Shown: piece by piece, positions 15,112 to 26,057 of the stretch | How the letters are laid out: each line of letters begins with the position of its first letter | Position numbering within the stretch: position 1 is the stretch's first letter | Source of the DNA: Pseudomonas alcaligenes | GTDB taxonomy: Bacteria; Pseudomonadota; Gammaproteobacteria; Pseudomonadales; Pseudomonadaceae | Assembly: GCF_041729615.1 (NCBI RefSeq) | Contig: NZ_CP154874.1 | Location: 1,059,001 to 1,123,000, forward strand | DNA length: 64,000 bases | Reading direction: 5' to 3' | Translations under genes and position numbers: made by a program | The notes under the pieces: model-generated | The model's input: only the letters and a program-made list of their open reading frames with translations | Database searches by the model: none | Told to the model about the DNA's origin: nothing

Positions 15112-16299
15112 TCACCCGTGGCGATTCAACCAGTCAGCGGCCAGGGCGCGCGCGCGCGCGTCCGCCGCCAGCACCGCATCGAGATCGTCGACCGCGGACG
15201 ACGCCTCGCGATTCAGGCCGTCCTCGATGATACGCGCGATATCGGAAAAGCGGATGCGCCGTTCGAGAAACGCCGCCACCGCCACCTCGTTGGCCGCATT
15301 CAATACCGCCGGCGCACTGCCCCCCGCCTCGGCGGCCTGCCTCGCCAGGCGCAGGCAGGGGAAGCGCAGCTCGTCGGGCGCCTGGAAATCGAGGCGCGCG
15401 ACGGCGAACAGATCCAGAGGCGCCACGCCGGAATCGATCCGCTCCGGCCAGGCCAGGGCATGGGCGATGGGCGTGCGCATGTCCGGATTGCCCAGCTGCG
15501 CCAGTACCGAGCCATCCACATAGTCGACCAGGGAATGGATCACGCTCTGCGGGTGAATGACCACCTCGACCTGCTCGGGCCGCGCATCGAACAGCCAGCA
15601 GGCCTCGATCAGCTCCAGCCCCTTGTTCATCATGCTGGCCGAATCCACCGAGATCTTGCGCCCCATCGACCAGTTCGGATGGGCGCACGCCTGCTCGGGC
15701 GAGACGCGCTCCAGCTCGGCCAGCGGTGTCTCGCGGAAGGGCCCGCCGGAGGCCGTCAGCAGGATACGCCGCACCCCTACCGCCCCCAGGCCGCGGGCAT
15801 AGTCGCCGGGCAGGCACTGGAAGATGGCGTTGTGCTCGCTGTCGATCGGCAACAGGGTGGCGCCATGCTCGCGCACCGCCTGCATGAACAGGGCGCCGGA
15901 CATCACCAGCGCCTCCTTGTTGGCCAGCAACACCTTCTTGCCGGCCCGCACGGCGGCCAGGGTCGGCTTGAGGCCGGCGGCACCGACTATGGCCGCCATC
16001 ACCGCATCCACATCCGGATGAGCGGCCACCTCGCACAACCCGCCCTCGCCCACCAGCACGCGAGTCGCGAGGCCAGCGCCACGCAGTGCATCCTGCAACC
16101 TGCTGGCACTGGCCTGATCGGCGACCACGGCGAACTGCGGGCGATGCCTCAGGCAAAGCTGCTCGAGCTCGGCCAGCCGGGAGAAACCGCTGAGGGCGAA
16201 GGCCTGGTAGCGCTCGGGATGCCGGGCGATCACATCCAGCGTACTGAGACCGATGGAGCCGGTCGCCCCGAGCACGGTGATGCGTTGCGGACGACTCAC
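15112..16299 (-). CDS. dxr: 1-deoxy-D-xylulose 5-phosphate reductoisomerase
   Basis: Dxr (IspC) converts DXP to 2-C-methyl-D-erythritol 4-phosphate using NADPH, the committed step of the MEP isoprenoid pathway. It has the nucleotide-binding [13 protein letters not shown] at the N-terminus, the substrate motif [17 protein letters not shown], and [14 protein letters not shown] chose the GTG start at 16297-16299 (395 aa, [10 protein letters not shown]...) because it overlaps the cdsA stop as GTGA and matches Pseudomonas homologues. An ATG four codons upstream (16309-16311) is the alternative. Confidence 0.95.
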   Translation of the reverse strand: MSRPQRITVLGATGSIGLSTLDVIARHPERYQAFALSGFSRLAELEQLCLRHRPQFAVVADQASASRLQDALRGAGLATRVLVGEGGLCEVAAHPDVDAVMAAIVGAAGLKPTLAAVRAGKKVLLANKEALVMSGALFMQAVREHGATLLPIDSEHNAIFQCLPGDYARGLGAVGVRRILLTASGGPFRETPLAELERVSPEQACAHPNWSMGRKISVDSASMMNKGLELIEACWLFDARPEQVEVVIHPQSVIHSLVDYVDGSVLAQLGNPDMRTPIAHALAWPERIDSGVAPLDLFAVARLDFQAPDELRFPCLRLARQAAEAGGSAPAVLNAANEVAVAAFLERRIRFSDIARIIEDGLNREASSAVDDLDAVLAADARARALAADWLNRHG

Positions 16300-17111
16300 T
16301 GCGCGCCCCATCCCGCCAGCCAGAGCAGCACGGCGAACAGCGGAATGGCCGCGGTCAAGCTGTCGATGCGATCCAGCACGCCACCGTGGCCGGGCAGCAG
16401 GTTACTGCTGTCCTTGATCCCGGACTGGCGCTTGAACATGCTCTCGGTCAGGTCACCGATCACCGAGGCGGCCACTACCAGTGCCGCGCCCCCCAGAGCC
16501 AGCAGCAGGCCAGCCGTTGACCAGCCCTGCTGCAAACCGACCACCAAGGTGATCAGCAGGCTGGCTGCCAGGCCACCATAGAAACCCTCCCAACTCTTGC
16601 CGGGACTGACGCGAGGCGCCAGCTTGCGCCTGCCGAAGGCCTTGCCGGCGAAGTAGGCGCCGATATCCGCCCCCCACACCAGCACCATCACGGCGATGAT
16701 CAGGCCATTGGCCTGTGGCCACTGCTTGAGCAGCACCAGGCCTTGCCAGGCCGGCAGCAGGATCACCAGACCAATCAGCAGCTTGCCGGGCAGCCCGCCC
16801 CAGTAGCGACTGCTGCCCGGATAGCTCAGCACCAGCAGGGTCGCCGCCAGCCACCAGAGCAGCGCCGCCGCCAGCAACCAGGGCGCCAGCGCCGGCAGCA
16901 GCCAGGCGCCGTAGAGCAGGGCCGCAACCGCCGCCCCGTAGGCCACCCGCTGCGGCTGGGTGGACAGACCGGCCAGGCGCGCCCATTCCCAGGCGGCCAG
17001 ACTGACCACGGCACCGATGAACAGGGCGAAGGCCCAGCCCTCGAGCAGGAAGAAGCCGCCCAGGGCGATGGGCAGCAGGATCAGGGCGGTGATGACGCGT
17101 TGTTTCAGCAT
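16296..17111 (-). CDS. cdsA: phosphatidate cytidylyltransferase
   Basis: CdsA makes CDP-diacylglycerol from phosphatidic acid and CTP, the branch point to all phospholipids. The 271 aa protein is a polytopic membrane protein with about eight hydrophobic segments and the C-terminal family signature visible in [19 protein letters not shown] (about 228-246). The start overlaps the uppS stop by 7 bases. The stop overlaps the dxr start. Undecaprenyl carrier and phospholipid precursors are thus made from one operon. Confidence 0.97.
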   Translation of the reverse strand: MLKQRVITALILLPIALGGFFLLEGWAFALFIGAVVSLAAWEWARLAGLSTQPQRVAYGAAVAALLYGAWLLPALAPWLLAAALLWWLAATLLVLSYPGSSRYWGGLPGKLLIGLVILLPAWQGLVLLKQWPQANGLIIAVMVLVWGADIGAYFAGKAFGRRKLAPRVSPGKSWEGFYGGLAASLLITLVVGLQQGWSTAGLLLALGGAALVVAASVIGDLTESMFKRQSGIKDSSNLLPGHGGVLDRIDSLTAAIPLFAVLLWLAGWGAQ

Positions 17112-17866
17112 TGACTGCGAGCCTCGGCTTCCACCTGTTCGCTGGTCTTGCCGAAGCGGCGCTGGCGGGTGGCGAAATCGGCCAGCGCCTTGCGCATGGC
17201 GTCATGTTTGAAGTCCGGCCAGTACAGGTCGGAAAAGTACAGCTCGGAATAGGCCAATTGCCAAAGCAGGAAATTGCTGATGCGGTGCTCACCACCGGTG
17301 CGGATGCACAGGTCCGGCAGCGGCAGATCACCGGTAGCCAGGCACCCCTGCAGCAGCTCGGGAGTGATCTCTTCCGGCCGCAGATGACCGCCCTGGACTT
17401 CCCGCGCCAGGCGCTGCGCGGCCTGGACTATGTCCCACTGGCCACCGTAGTTGGCGGCGATCTGCAGGACGAAGCGGCTGTCGCCGGCGGTCAGCTGCTC
17501 GGCCTCACGCATGGCCGCCTGCAACTCCGGATGGAAGCGCGAGCGATCACCGATGATGCGCAGGCTGATGGCGTTTTCCTTGAGCTTCTTCACCTCGCGA
17601 CGCAGGGCCGAGAGGAACAATTCCATCAGCGCCCCGACCTCCTCGGCCGGGCGCTGCCAGTTCTCGCTGGAGAAGGCAAACAGGGTCAGCACCTCGACCC
17701 CGGACTCGGCGCACACCTCGATGACCGCGCGCACCGCATCGACGCCGGCCTTGTGCCCGGCCACGCCGGGCAGCAGCCGCTTCTTCGCCCAGCGATTATT
17801 GCCATCCATGATGATGGCGACATGCCGTGGCACCGCCGCCGGGGCGTCCTGCTTGCTCTTGCTCAC
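17105..17866 (-). CDS. uppS: undecaprenyl diphosphate synthase (cis-prenyltransferase)
   Basis: UppS condenses eight isopentenyl units onto farnesyl diphosphate to give the C55 lipid carrier for peptidoglycan and O-antigen. The 253 aa protein has the catalytic motif HVAIIMDGNNRWAKKR at 15-30, the FAFSSENWQRP motif, and the C-terminal signature RTGGEHRISNFLLWQLAYSE. It starts 1 base after the frr stop and runs 7 bases into cdsA. The product of the nearby dxr feeds the same pathway. Confidence 0.97.
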   Translation of the reverse strand: MSKSKQDAPAAVPRHVAIIMDGNNRWAKKRLLPGVAGHKAGVDAVRAVIEVCAESGVEVLTLFAFSSENWQRPAEEVGALMELFLSALRREVKKLKENAISLRIIGDRSRFHPELQAAMREAEQLTAGDSRFVLQIAANYGGQWDIVQAAQRLAREVQGGHLRPEEITPELLQGCLATGDLPLPDLCIRTGGEHRISNFLLWQLAYSELYFSDLYWPDFKHDAMRKALADFATRQRRFGKTSEQVEAEARSQC

Positions 17867-17867
17867 A

Positions 17868-18425
17868 TCACACCGCCATCAGGTCGGCTTCTTTGGCTTC
17901 CAGGGCCTTGTCGATGTCGGCAACGAACTTGTCGGTGAGCTTCTGCACCTCGTCGGCGGCACGACGCTCCTCGTCCTCGCTGATCTCCTTGTCCTTGGAC
18001 AGCTTCTTCAGCTCGGCCAGGGCATCGCGGCGCACGTTGCGCACCGCCACCTTGGCATCCTCGGCAACGCCACGGGCCTGCTTGGTGTAGCCACGGCGGG
18101 TTTCTTCGGTCAGGGCCGGCATCGGCACGCGGATGGTGGCACCGGCACTGCTCGGATTGAGGCCGAGATCGGAGGTCATGATGGCCTTTTCGATCGCCGC
18201 GCTCAGGGTCTTGTCGTGAGCGACGATCTTCAGCGTACGGGCATCTTCCACGGTGATCGCGGCGACCTGGTTCAGCGGCATCTCGCTGCCATAAGCCGGG
18301 ACCTTGACGCTGTCCAGAATGCTCGGGTGCGCGCGCCCGGTGCGGATGGAGGCCAGGTTGCGCCCCATGGACTCCAGGGACTTGCTCATGCGCTCCTGGG
18401 CGGCCTTCTTGATCTCGTTGATCAT
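17868..18425 (-). CDS. frr: ribosome recycling factor
   Basis: RRF splits post-termination ribosomes together with EF-G. The 185 aa protein is the family length and begins [20 protein letters not shown]. It contains the conserved [20 protein letters not shown] and the C-terminal three-helix-bundle segment [20 protein letters not shown]. Its start overlaps the pyrH stop (ATGA, 18422-18425), the conserved pyrH-frr coupling. Confidence 0.98.
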   Translation of the reverse strand: MINEIKKAAQERMSKSLESMGRNLASIRTGRAHPSILDSVKVPAYGSEMPLNQVAAITVEDARTLKIVAHDKTLSAAIEKAIMTSDLGLNPSSAGATIRVPMPALTEETRRGYTKQARGVAEDAKVAVRNVRRDALAELKKLSKDKEISEDEERRAADEVQKLTDKFVADIDKALEAKEADLMAV

Positions 18426-19165
18426 TGTGCTTCCTCCTCGATCAGGGTTCCTTCGGCGCCACCCACCACGATATTCAGCAGGGCGCCGGGCTTGTTCATA
18501 TTGAAGACCCGCAGCGGCATCTTGTGGTCGCGCACCAGGCAGATGGCCGTCAGGTCCATCACGCCCAGCTTGCGGTCGAGCACCTCGTCATAGGTCAGGC
18601 GCTCGAACTTCTCCGCATTGGGGTCCTTGAAGGGGTCGGCAGTGTACACGCCATCGACCTTGGTGGCTTTCAGCACCAGGTCGGCATCGATCTCGATAGC
18701 GCGCAGGCAGGCCGCCGAGTCGGTGGTGAAGAAGGGGTTGCCGGTGCCCGCGGCAAAGATCACCACCTCGCCGGTGGACAGATGACGCATGGCCTTGCGG
18801 CGATCGTAGTGGTCGGTCACGCCGACCATGGAGATGGCCGACATCACAATGGCGGGGATATTCGAGCGCTCCAGGGCGTCGCGCATGGCCAGGGCGTTCA
18901 TCACGGTGGCCAGCATACCCATGTGGTCGCCGGTGACCCGATCCATGCCGGCGGCGGACAGCGCCGCGCCACGGAACAGGTTGCCACCGCCGATCACCAG
19001 ACCGACCTGCACGCCGATGCCGACCAGCTGGCCGACTTCCAGCGCCATGCGATCCAGCACCTTGGGATCGATGCCGAACTCTTCCGAGCCCATCAGGGCC
19101 TCGCCGCTTAACTTGAGCAGAATGCGTTTATAGCGAGGTTGACGACCACTCACCTGCTGAGCCAT
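18422..19165 (-). CDS. pyrH: UMP kinase
   Basis: PyrH phosphorylates UMP to UDP; it is the hexameric bacterial enzyme of the amino-acid-kinase fold, regulated by GTP and UTP. The 247 aa protein has [15 protein letters not shown] at the N-terminus, the glycine-rich [30 protein letters not shown], and the ATP-site motif [13 protein letters not shown]. It is 151 bases downstream of tsf, with a terminator in between, and starts the pyrH-frr-uppS-cdsA-dxr-rseP operon. With pyrG in the same window, two steps of CTP synthesis are represented. Confidence 0.98.
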   Translation of the reverse strand: MAQQVSGRQPRYKRILLKLSGEALMGSEEFGIDPKVLDRMALEVGQLVGIGVQVGLVIGGGNLFRGAALSAAGMDRVTGDHMGMLATVMNALAMRDALERSNIPAIVMSAISMVGVTDHYDRRKAMRHLSTGEVVIFAAGTGNPFFTTDSAACLRAIEIDADLVLKATKVDGVYTADPFKDPNAEKFERLTYDEVLDRKLGVMDLTAICLVRDHKMPLRVFNMNKPGALLNIVVGGAEGTLIEEEAQ

Positions 19166-19261
19166 TGCGTATCTCTCCTGCGGCGTTGTTTGGCTGCTTA
19201 TATTACCCGGCAGTCAGACCACTGCCCGGTCAAATCGTGCGGAGCATTGCCCGCTTTGCAA

Positions 19262-19293
19262 AAGAGGCTGCACGCGTAAGCGGGCAGCCTCTT
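19262..19293 (-). terminator. intrinsic terminator after tsf
   Basis: Minus strand AAGAGGCTGC and GCAGCCTCTT form a perfect 10-bp stem around a 12-base loop, followed by TTGC. It starts about 24 bases after the tsf stop, in the 151-base gap before pyrH. It probably separates the rpsB-tsf transcript from the pyrH operon. Confidence 0.7.
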
Positions 19294-19316
19294 CTGTTCG
19301 ACAGTGCGAAACCGTC

Positions 19317-20180
19317 TTACTGCTTGGCAGCGGCCACCTGGGCAGCCACTTCGGCAGCGAAGTCAGCCTCGACCTTCTCGATGCCCTCGCCCACTTCGAA
19401 GCGGGTGAAGGAAACGATCTCGGCGCCGGCCTTCTTGACCAGCTCACCGACCTTGACTTCCGGATCCATGACGAAGGCCTGCTCGACCAGACTGGCTTCG
19501 GCCAGGAACTTGGCGATACGACCCTTGACCATGTTCTCGACGATGTTTTCCGGCTTGCCGGCGATCTTCTCGGCGTTCAGCTGCAGGAAGATTTCCTTTT
19601 CCTTGGCGATCAGCTCTTCGGAAACGTCGGAGGGGTTCAGCACGGCCGGGTTGGAAGCAGCGACGTGCATGGCAACGTGCTTGGCCAGCTCCTCGTTGCC
19701 GCCTTTCAGGACGACCAGAACACCGATGCGGTGGCCGTGCAGGTAGGACCCCACGACGTCGCCTTCGACGGCAGCCAGACGACGGATGTTGACGTTCTCG
19801 CCGCACTTGGCAACCAGAGCCTCACGGGCGGATTCGCGGGAAGCGATCAGCGGGGCGGCTTCGGTCAGCTTCTGGGCGAAGGCTTCGTCCAGGCTCTCCT
19901 TGACGAAGGCCTTGAAGTCGTCCTGCAGGGCCAGGAAGTCGGTCTGCGAGTTGACTTCGATCAGCAGGCCACGACCACCCTCGACGCGAGCGGCGATGGC
20001 GCCCTCGGCGGCGACGTTGCCGGCCTTCTTGGCGGCCTTGATGGCACCGGAGGCGCGCATGTCGTCGATGGCCTTCTCGATGTCGCCACCGGCGGCAACC
20101 AGGGCCTTCTTGCATTCCATCATGCCTTGGCCGGTGCGCTCGCGCAGTTCTTTAACCAGGGCTGCAGTGATTTCTGCCAT
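19317..20180 (-). CDS. tsf: elongation factor Ts
   Basis: EF-Ts is the nucleotide exchange factor for EF-Tu. The 287 aa protein begins [17 protein letters not shown] and has the conserved N-terminal motif [17 protein letters not shown], the core motif [10 protein letters not shown] (the TDF contact with EF-Tu) and [12 protein letters not shown] frame extending 11 codons upstream was rejected because family members start at MAEIT. It follows rpsB with a terminator between. Confidence 0.98.
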   Translation of the reverse strand: MAEITAALVKELRERTGQGMMECKKALVAAGGDIEKAIDDMRASGAIKAAKKAGNVAAEGAIAARVEGGRGLLIEVNSQTDFLALQDDFKAFVKESLDEAFAQKLTEAAPLIASRESAREALVAKCGENVNIRRLAAVEGDVVGSYLHGHRIGVLVVLKGGNEELAKHVAMHVAASNPAVLNPSDVSEELIAKEKEIFLQLNAEKIAGKPENIVENMVKGRIAKFLAEASLVEQAFVMDPEVKVGELVKKAGAEIVSFTRFEVGEGIEKVEADFAAEVAAQVAAAKQ

Positions 20181-20254
20181 GTTCACAATCCTCTTGAAGT
20201 GGTGTTCAACCATTCAACCCGGCCACGCCGGGCACAAAATTCGCAAGTGGCAAA

Positions 20255-20273
20255 AAGGGGGCCAAGCCCCCTT
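20255..20273 (-). terminator. intrinsic terminator between rpsB and tsf
   Basis: Minus strand AAGGGGGC TTG GCCCCCTT is a perfect 8-bp stem followed by TTT. It lies about 30 bases after the rpsB stop, and a second hairpin (AACGGGAA/TTCCCGTT) overlaps that stop. A third, CCCGGC/GCCGGG near 20219-20233, is closer to tsf. As in E. coli, partial termination here would let rpsB exceed tsf. Confidence 0.75.
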
Positions 20274-20303
20274 CTCGCACAACGGGAAAGGTGCTTCCCG
20301 TTA

Positions 20304-21044
20304 TCAGCCTTCGCTGGCCTCGGAAGCGGCTTCCTCGACGAACTCGTCGGTGCCGCCGGCAGCGTTGCCACGACCACGGATCACGGCGTCGGCCATGGCA
20401 CCCATGTACAGCTGGATGGCGCGGATGGCGTCGTCGTTACCCGGGATGATGTAGTCAACGCCTTCCGGGCTGCTGTTGGTATCGACGATGCCGATGACCG
20501 GGATGCCCAGCTTGTTGGCTTCGGTGATGGCGATGCGCTCGTGGTCGACGTCGATTACGAACAGCGCGTCCGGCAGGCCACCCATGTCCTTGATACCGCC
20601 CAGGCTACGATCCAACTTCTCCAGATCGCGGGTGCGCATCAGGGCTTCTTTCTTGGTCAGCTTGGCGAAGGTGCCGTCCTGGGACTGGGTTTCCAGCTCG
20701 CGCAGGCGCTTGATCGAAGCACGGATGGTCTTGTAGTTGGTCAGCATGCCGCCGAGCCAACGGTGATCAACGTAGGGGGAACCGCAGCGAGCAGCTTCTT
20801 CAGCCACGATCTTGCCGGCGGAACGCTTGGTGCCCACGAACAGGATCTTGTTCTTGCCGGCAGCCAGCTTCTCAACGAAGGACAGAGCCTCGTTGAACAT
20901 CGGCAGGGTCTTTTCCAGGTTGATGATGTGAATCTTGTTGCGCGCGCCGAAAATGTACTTGCCCATTTTCGGGTTCCAGTAACGGGTCTGGTGGCCGAAG
21001 TGCACACCGGCCTTCAGCATATCGCGCATATTGACTTGGGACAT
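20304..21044 (-). CDS. rpsB: 30S ribosomal protein S2
   Basis: S2 is a late-assembling protein of the small subunit. The 246 aa protein begins [20 protein letters not shown] and has [15 protein letters not shown], the conserved [15 protein letters not shown] and [27 protein letters not shown] (the last split here across two conserved blocks). The chosen ATG is the family start; the frame is open 21 codons further up. It is divergent from map across 263 bases. In E. coli the rpsB leader binds S2 for autoregulation; a leader of about 125 bases is possible here but I cannot confirm that structure. Confidence 0.98.
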   Translation of the reverse strand: MSQVNMRDMLKAGVHFGHQTRYWNPKMGKYIFGARNKIHIINLEKTLPMFNEALSFVEKLAAGKNKILFVGTKRSAGKIVAEEAARCGSPYVDHRWLGGMLTNYKTIRASIKRLRELETQSQDGTFAKLTKKEALMRTRDLEKLDRSLGGIKDMGGLPDALFVIDVDHERIAITEANKLGIPVIGIVDTNSSPEGVDYIIPGNDDAIRAIQLYMGAMADAVIRGRGNAAGGTDEFVEEAASEASEG

Positions 21045-21307
21045 GATAGTTCCTTGATAAGTCGGGTTAGGCCTCCACGCATCCCAATCTCCAACCCTTG
21101 CGGGCACCCAGGAAATCGTGTCGATACGTGTGCGGAGTTAAGCCCTACGAGCAGCTCTGCCCGTAAAGCGGCGCGTTTTATACCACAGAAAGCAGCGACA
21201 GGCTAGCCGAACCAGGAGCCAGCCGCATGCCGCCGCCCGGCGGCTTTCTGCTAGAATCGCCGTCTTTCCCGTTTTTGCCTTGCGCCACCGGCGCCGAGAG
21301 AGACCGC
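21045..21307. promoter_or_regulatory. divergent rpsB / map promoter region
   Basis: This 263-base gap separates two divergent housekeeping genes. On the minus strand TATAAA (21177-21182) followed by the GC-rich stretch ACGCGCCGC resembles a ribosomal-protein promoter with a GC-rich discriminator, which in other bacteria goes with ppGpp/DksA control; no good -35 is visible. On the plus strand TAGAAT (21252-21257) follows a GC hairpin (GCCGCCG/CGGCGGC, 21231-21246) and could serve map. No reading frame here resembles a gene. Confidence 0.4.
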
Positions 21308-22108
21308 ATGACCGTCACCATCAAGACGCCCGACGAAATCGAGAAGATGCGCGTGGCCGGCCGCCTGGCCGCCGAAGTGCTGGAGATGATCGGCGAGCAC
21401 GTCAAACCCGGCGTCACCACCGAAGAAATCGACCGCATCTGCCACGACTACATCGTCAACGTGCAGAAGGCCATCCCCGCCCCGCTCAACTACGGCGCCG
21501 CGCCGGGCCGCCCGGGCTTCCCCAAGTCGATCTGCACCTCGATCAACCACGTGGTCTGCCATGGCATTCCCAACGACAAGCCGCTGAAGGACGGTGACGT
21601 GCTGAACATCGACGTCACCGTGATCAAGGACGGCTACCACGGCGATACCAGCAAGATGTTCATGGTCGGCAAGGTGCCGGAGTGGGCCCAGCGCCTGGCC
21701 CAGATCACCCAGGAATGCATGTACAAGGGCATCCAGCTGGTCAAGCCCGGCGCGCGCCTGGGCGATATCGGCGAAGTGATCCAGAAGCATGCCGAGAAGC
21801 ACGGCTTCTCGGTGGTGCGCGAATACTGCGGCCACGGCATCGGCGCGGTGTTCCACGAGGAGCCGCAGGTACTGCACTACGGCCGTGCCGGCACCGGCAT
21901 GGAACTCAGGGCCGGCATGACCTTCACCATCGAGCCGATGATCAACCAGGGCCGCCCGGAAACCCGCCTGCTCGGCGACGGCTGGACCGCCATTACCAAG
22001 GACCGCAAGCTCTCCGCCCAGTGGGAGCATACGGTACTGGTCACCGAGAGCGGCTACGAGATCCTCACCCTGCGCAGCGACGACACCCTGCCGCGCACTT
22101 CCCCCTGA
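21308..22108 (+). CDS. map: type I methionine aminopeptidase
   Basis: Map removes the initiator methionine from nascent proteins. The 266 aa protein starts MTVTIKTPDEIEKMRVAGRL. The five metal ligands can be seen: Asp in LNIDVTVIKDG, Asp in YHGDTSKMF, His in GHGIGAVFHEEP, Glu in FTIEPMIN and Glu in WEHTVLVTE. An upstream in-frame ATG at 21227 lies in the promoter region and was rejected. It is divergent from rpsB and 24 bases upstream of glnD, as in Pseudomonas and E. coli. Confidence 0.98.
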   Translation: MTVTIKTPDEIEKMRVAGRLAAEVLEMIGEHVKPGVTTEEIDRICHDYIVNVQKAIPAPLNYGAAPGRPGFPKSICTSINHVVCHGIPNDKPLKDGDVLNIDVTVIKDGYHGDTSKMFMVGKVPEWAQRLAQITQECMYKGIQLVKPGARLGDIGEVIQKHAEKHGFSVVREYCGHGIGAVFHEEPQVLHYGRAGTGMELRAGMTFTIEPMINQGRPETRLLGDGWTAITKDRKLSAQWEHTVLVTESGYEILTLRSDDTLPRTSP

Positions 22109-22132
22109 GCATCCATATAGAGGAAGGCGCGC

Positions 22133-24835
22133 ATGCCCCAGATGGACCCGGAGTTGTTTGACCGCGGCCAGTTCCAGGCGGAACTGGCGCTCAAGTCCAG
22201 CCCCATCGCCGCCTTCAAGAAGGCCCTCAAGCAGGCGCGCGAAGTGCTCGACGCGCGCTTTCGCGAGGGCCGCGACATCCGCCGCCTGGTCGAGGACCGC
22301 GCCTGGTTCGTCGACCAGATCCTCCAGGAAGCCTGGAAGCGCTTCGACTGGAGCGAGGACGCCGACATCGCCCTGCTGGCCGTCGGCGGCTACGGCCGCG
22401 GCGAACTCCACCCCTACTCCGACATCGACCTGCTGATCCTCCTCGACAGCGCCGACCACGAGACCTTCCGCGAGCCCATCGAGGGCTTCCTCACCCTGCT
22501 CTGGGACATCGGCCTGGAAGTCGGACAGAGCGTGCGCTCGGTCGCCGAGTGCGCGGAAGAGGCGCGCGCCGACCTGACGGTGGTCACCAACCTGATGGAA
22601 AGCCGCACCATCGCCGGCCCCGAACACCTGCGCCAGCGCATGCAGGAGGTCACCGCCAGCGACCGCATGTGGCCGAGCAAGGAGTTCTTCCTGGCCAAGC
22701 GCAAGGAAGCCAAGGCGCGCCACGCCAAGTACAACGACACCGAGTACAACCTGGAACCCAACGTCAAGGGCTCGCCCGGCGGCCTGCGCGACATCCAGAC
22801 CATCCTCTGGGTGGCGCGCCGCCAGTTCGGCAGCCTCAACCTGCACTCCCTGGTGCAGCAGGGTTTCCTGGTCGACAGCGAGTACGGCATGCTGGCCTCC
22901 AGCCAGGAGTTCCTGTGGAAGGTGCGCTACGCCCTGCACATGCTCGCCGGGCGCGCCGAGGACCGCCTGCTGTTCGACCACCAGCGCAAGATCGCCGCCC
23001 TGCTCGGCTTCGAGGATGGCGACGGCCGGCTGGCTGTCGAGCGTTTCATGCAGAAGTACTACCGGGTGGTGATGGGTGTCGCCGAGCTCTCCGAGCTGAT
23101 CAACCAGCACTTCGAGGACGTCCTGCTGCGCGAGGGCGAGCGCGGCCCGGCGCAGCCGCTGAACAGCCGCTTCCAGGTGCGCGACGGCTATATCGAGGTG
23201 ACCAGCCCTGGCGTGTTCAAGCGCACCCCCTTCGCCATCCTCGAAGTCTTCGTGCTGATGGCCCAGCACCCCGAGATCAAGGGCGTGCGCGCCGACACCA
23301 TCCGCCTGCTGCGCGACAGCCGCCACCTGATCGACGACGACTTCCGCCGCGACATCCGCAACACCAGTCTGTTCATCGAGCTGTTCAAGTCGACCCAGGG
23401 CATCCACCGCAACCTGAGGCGGATGAACCGCTACGGCATCCTCGGCCGCTACCTGCCGGAGTTCGGCCACATCGTCGGGCAGATGCAGCACGACCTGTTC
23501 CACATCTACACGGTGGACGCCCACACCCTCAACCTGATCAAGCACCTGCGCAAGCTGAAATGGCCGGAGCTGGCGGAGAAGTTCCCGCTGGCCAGCAAGC
23601 TGATCGACAAGCTGCCCAAGCCCGAGCTGATCTACCTGGCCGGGCTCTACCACGACATCGGCAAGGGCCGCGGCGGCGACCACTCCGAGCTCGGCGCGGT
23701 GGATGCCGAGGCCTTCTGCGTGCGCCACCAGCTGCCCAGCTGGGACAGCCGGCTGATCGTCTGGCTGGTGCAGAACCACCTGGTGATGTCGACCACCGCC
23801 CAGCGCAAGGACCTCTCCGACCCGCAGGTGATCTTCGACTTCGCCCAGCTGGTCGGCGACCAGACCCGCCTGGACTACCTCTACGTGCTGACCGTGGCCG
23901 ACATCAACGCCACCAACCCCAGCCTGTGGAACTCCTGGCGCGCCAGCCTGCTGCGCCAGCTCTACACCGAGACCAAGCGCGCCCTGCGCCGCGGCCTGGA
24001 GAACCCGCTGGACCGCGAGGAGCAGATCCGCCAGACGCAGAGCGCGGCGATCGACATCCTGGTGCGTGGCGGCATCGACCAGGACGACGCCGAGCAGCTG
24101 TGGAGCCAGCTCGGCGACGACTACTTCCTGCGCCACAGCGCCGCCGACGTGGCCTGGCACACCGAGGCCATCCTCCAGCACCCGGCCGGCAAGGACCCGC
24201 TGGTGCTGATCAAGGAGACCGCCCAGCGCGAGTTCGAGGGCGCCACGCAGATCTTCATCTACGCCCCGGATCAGCACGACTTCTTCGCCGTGACGGTGGC
24301 GGCCATGGACCAGCTCAACCTGAACATCCATGACGCCCGGGTGATCACCTCCACCAGCCAGTTCACCCTGGACACCTACATCGTGCTGGACGCCGATGGC
24401 GGCCGTATCGGCGACAACCCGGCGCGCATCAAGCAGATCCGCGACGGCCTGGTCGAGGCGCTGAAGAATCCCGACGAGTACCCGGCGATCATCCAGCGCC
24501 GCGTGCCGCGCCAGCTCAAGCACTTCGCCTTCGCCCCGCAGGTGACCATCCACAACGACGCCCAGCGCCCGGTCACCGTGCTGGAGATCACCGCCCCGGA
24601 CCGCCCCGGCCTGCTGGCACGGATCGGCAAGATCTTCCTCGACTTCGACCTGTCGCTGCAGAACGCCAAGATCGCCACCTTGGGCGAACGGGTGGAAGAC
24701 GTGTTCTTCATCACCGACGCCGCCAACCAGCCGCTGTCCGACCCGGAACTCTGCGCCCGCCTGCAGGAGGCCATAGTGCGCCAGCTGTCGCAGGCCAACG
24801 GCGAGTCCCTCGGCGTCGGCGCCATCAGCATCTGA
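22133..24835 (+). CDS. glnD: bifunctional PII uridylyltransferase / uridylyl-removing enzyme
   Basis: GlnD senses glutamine and adds or removes UMP on PII proteins to control nitrogen assimilation. The 900 aa protein has the nucleotidyltransferase motif [20 protein letters not shown] (about 85-104), an HD domain with [17 protein letters not shown] near 505, and two C-terminal ACT domains (about 705-780 and 815-890, for example [19 protein letters not shown]). The ribosome-binding site AGAGGAAGG is 5 bases from the ATG. Length equals that known for P. aeruginosa. Confidence 0.98.
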   Translation: MPQMDPELFDRGQFQAELALKSSPIAAFKKALKQAREVLDARFREGRDIRRLVEDRAWFVDQILQEAWKRFDWSEDADIALLAVGGYGRGELHPYSDIDLLILLDSADHETFREPIEGFLTLLWDIGLEVGQSVRSVAECAEEARADLTVVTNLMESRTIAGPEHLRQRMQEVTASDRMWPSKEFFLAKRKEAKARHAKYNDTEYNLEPNVKGSPGGLRDIQTILWVARRQFGSLNLHSLVQQGFLVDSEYGMLASSQEFLWKVRYALHMLAGRAEDRLLFDHQRKIAALLGFEDGDGRLAVERFMQKYYRVVMGVAELSELINQHFEDVLLREGERGPAQPLNSRFQVRDGYIEVTSPGVFKRTPFAILEVFVLMAQHPEIKGVRADTIRLLRDSRHLIDDDFRRDIRNTSLFIELFKSTQGIHRNLRRMNRYGILGRYLPEFGHIVGQMQHDLFHIYTVDAHTLNLIKHLRKLKWPELAEKFPLASKLIDKLPKPELIYLAGLYHDIGKGRGGDHSELGAVDAEAFCVRHQLPSWDSRLIVWLVQNHLVMSTTAQRKDLSDPQVIFDFAQLVGDQTRLDYLYVLTVADINATNPSLWNSWRASLLRQLYTETKRALRRGLENPLDREEQIRQTQSAAIDILVRGGIDQDDAEQLWSQLGDDYFLRHSAADVAWHTEAILQHPAGKDPLVLIKETAQREFEGATQIFIYAPDQHDFFAVTVAAMDQLNLNIHDARVITSTSQFTLDTYIVLDADGGRIGDNPARIKQIRDGLVEALKNPDEYPAIIQRRVPRQLKHFAFAPQVTIHNDAQRPVTVLEITAPDRPGLLARIGKIFLDFDLSLQNAKIATLGERVEDVFFITDAANQPLSDPELCARLQEAIVRQLSQANGESLGVGAISI

Positions 24836-24852
24836 ACCACGCAAGAGCCCCC

Positions 24853-26049
24853 ATGAACCACGCCCTGACCCAGCTGCAGCCCTACCCCTTCGAGAAACTG
24901 CGCGCCCTGCTCGCCGGCATCACCCCGCCGGCGGACAAGCGGCCGATCGCCCTGTCCATCGGCGAGCCCAAGCACAAGTCGCCGGACTTCGTGGCCCGGG
25001 CCCTGGCGGACAACCTCGACCAGCTGGCCGTCTACCCCACCACCCTGGGCCTGCCGGCCCTGCGCGAAGCCATCGCCGCCTGGTGCGAGCGCCGCTTCGG
25101 CGTGCCGGCCGGCTGGCTGGACGCCGCCCGCCACGTGTTGCCGGTCAACGGCACCCGCGAGGCGCTGTTCGCCTTCACCCAGACCGTGGTCAACCGCGAA
25201 GCCGCGGGCCTGGTGGTCAGCCCCAACCCCTTCTACCAGATCTACGAGGGCGCGGCCCTGCTCGCCGGCGCCGAGCCGCACTACCTGCCGTGCCGCGAGG
25301 AGAACGGCTTCAACCCGGACTTCGACGCGGTACCGGCCGCGGTCTGGCAGCGCTGCCAGATCCTCTTCATCTGCTCGCCGGGCAACCCCACCGGTGCGCT
25401 GGTACCCATGCAGCAACTGAAGAAGCTGATCGCCCTGGCCGACGAGCACGACTTCGTGATCGCAGCCGACGAGTGCTACAGCGAGCTGTATTTCGACGAG
25501 GACAACCCGCCGCCCGGCCTGCTGTCCGCCTGCGTCGAGCTGGGTCGCAGCGATTTCAAGCGCTGCGTGGTGTTCCACAGCCTGTCCAAGCGCTCCAACC
25601 TGCCGGGCCTGCGCTCCGGCTTCGTCGCCGGCGACGCCGACATCCTGAAACCTTTCCTGCTGTACCGTACCTATCACGGTTGCGCCATGCCGGTGCAGAC
25701 CCAGCTGGCCAGCATCGCCGCCTGGAACGACGAGGCCCACGTGCGCGCCAACCGCGACCAGTACCGCGCCAAGTACGACGCGGTGCTGGACATCCTGCAG
25801 CCGGTGCTGGACGTGCAGCGCCCGGACGGCAGCTTCTACCTGTGGGCACGCACCCCGGGCGACGACGCCGAGTTCACCCGCCAGCTGTTCGCCCGCGAAC
25901 ACGTCACCGTGGTGCCGGGCTCCTACCTGTCGCGCGAGGTGCATGGCGAGAACCCCGGCGCCGGGCGCATCCGCATGGCCCTGGTGGCCCCGCTGGCCGA
26001 GTGCATCGAGGCCGCCGAGCGCATCCGCGCCTTCGTTCAAGGATTGTGA
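24853..26049 (+). CDS. dapC: succinyldiaminopimelate transaminase
   Basis: DapC transfers an amino group to N-succinyl-2-amino-6-ketopimelate in the succinylase route to DAP and lysine. The 398 aa protein is a fold-type I PLP aminotransferase with SPGNPTGALV (about 178-187), the ADECYSELYFDE aspartate region, and the PLP lysine in FHSLSKRSNLPGLRSGF. The close linkage to dapD supports DapC over a generic aspartate aminotransferase. It begins 17 bases after glnD. Confidence 0.93.
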   Translation: MNHALTQLQPYPFEKLRALLAGITPPADKRPIALSIGEPKHKSPDFVARALADNLDQLAVYPTTLGLPALREAIAAWCERRFGVPAGWLDAARHVLPVNGTREALFAFTQTVVNREAAGLVVSPNPFYQIYEGAALLAGAEPHYLPCREENGFNPDFDAVPAAVWQRCQILFICSPGNPTGALVPMQQLKKLIALADEHDFVIAADECYSELYFDEDNPPPGLLSACVELGRSDFKRCVVFHSLSKRSNLPGLRSGFVAGDADILKPFLLYRTYHGCAMPVQTQLASIAAWNDEAHVRANRDQYRAKYDAVLDILQPVLDVQRPDGSFYLWARTPGDDAEFTRQLFAREHVTVVPGSYLSREVHGENPGAGRIRMALVAPLAECIEAAERIRAFVQGL

Positions 26050-26057
26050 GAAAGACC

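Noticed and set aside
21045..21170. Riboswitch or named S2-binding leader upstream of rpsB
   Set aside because: The length would allow it, but I could not recognise the conserved structure from sequence alone.
21251..24844. A 1197-codon open frame on the minus strand, opposite map and glnD
   Set aside because: It is a shadow frame created by GC-rich third positions in glnD; the translation is low-complexity (Leu, Gly, Val, Asp, His, Gln rich) with no recognisable domain, and glnD is certain.
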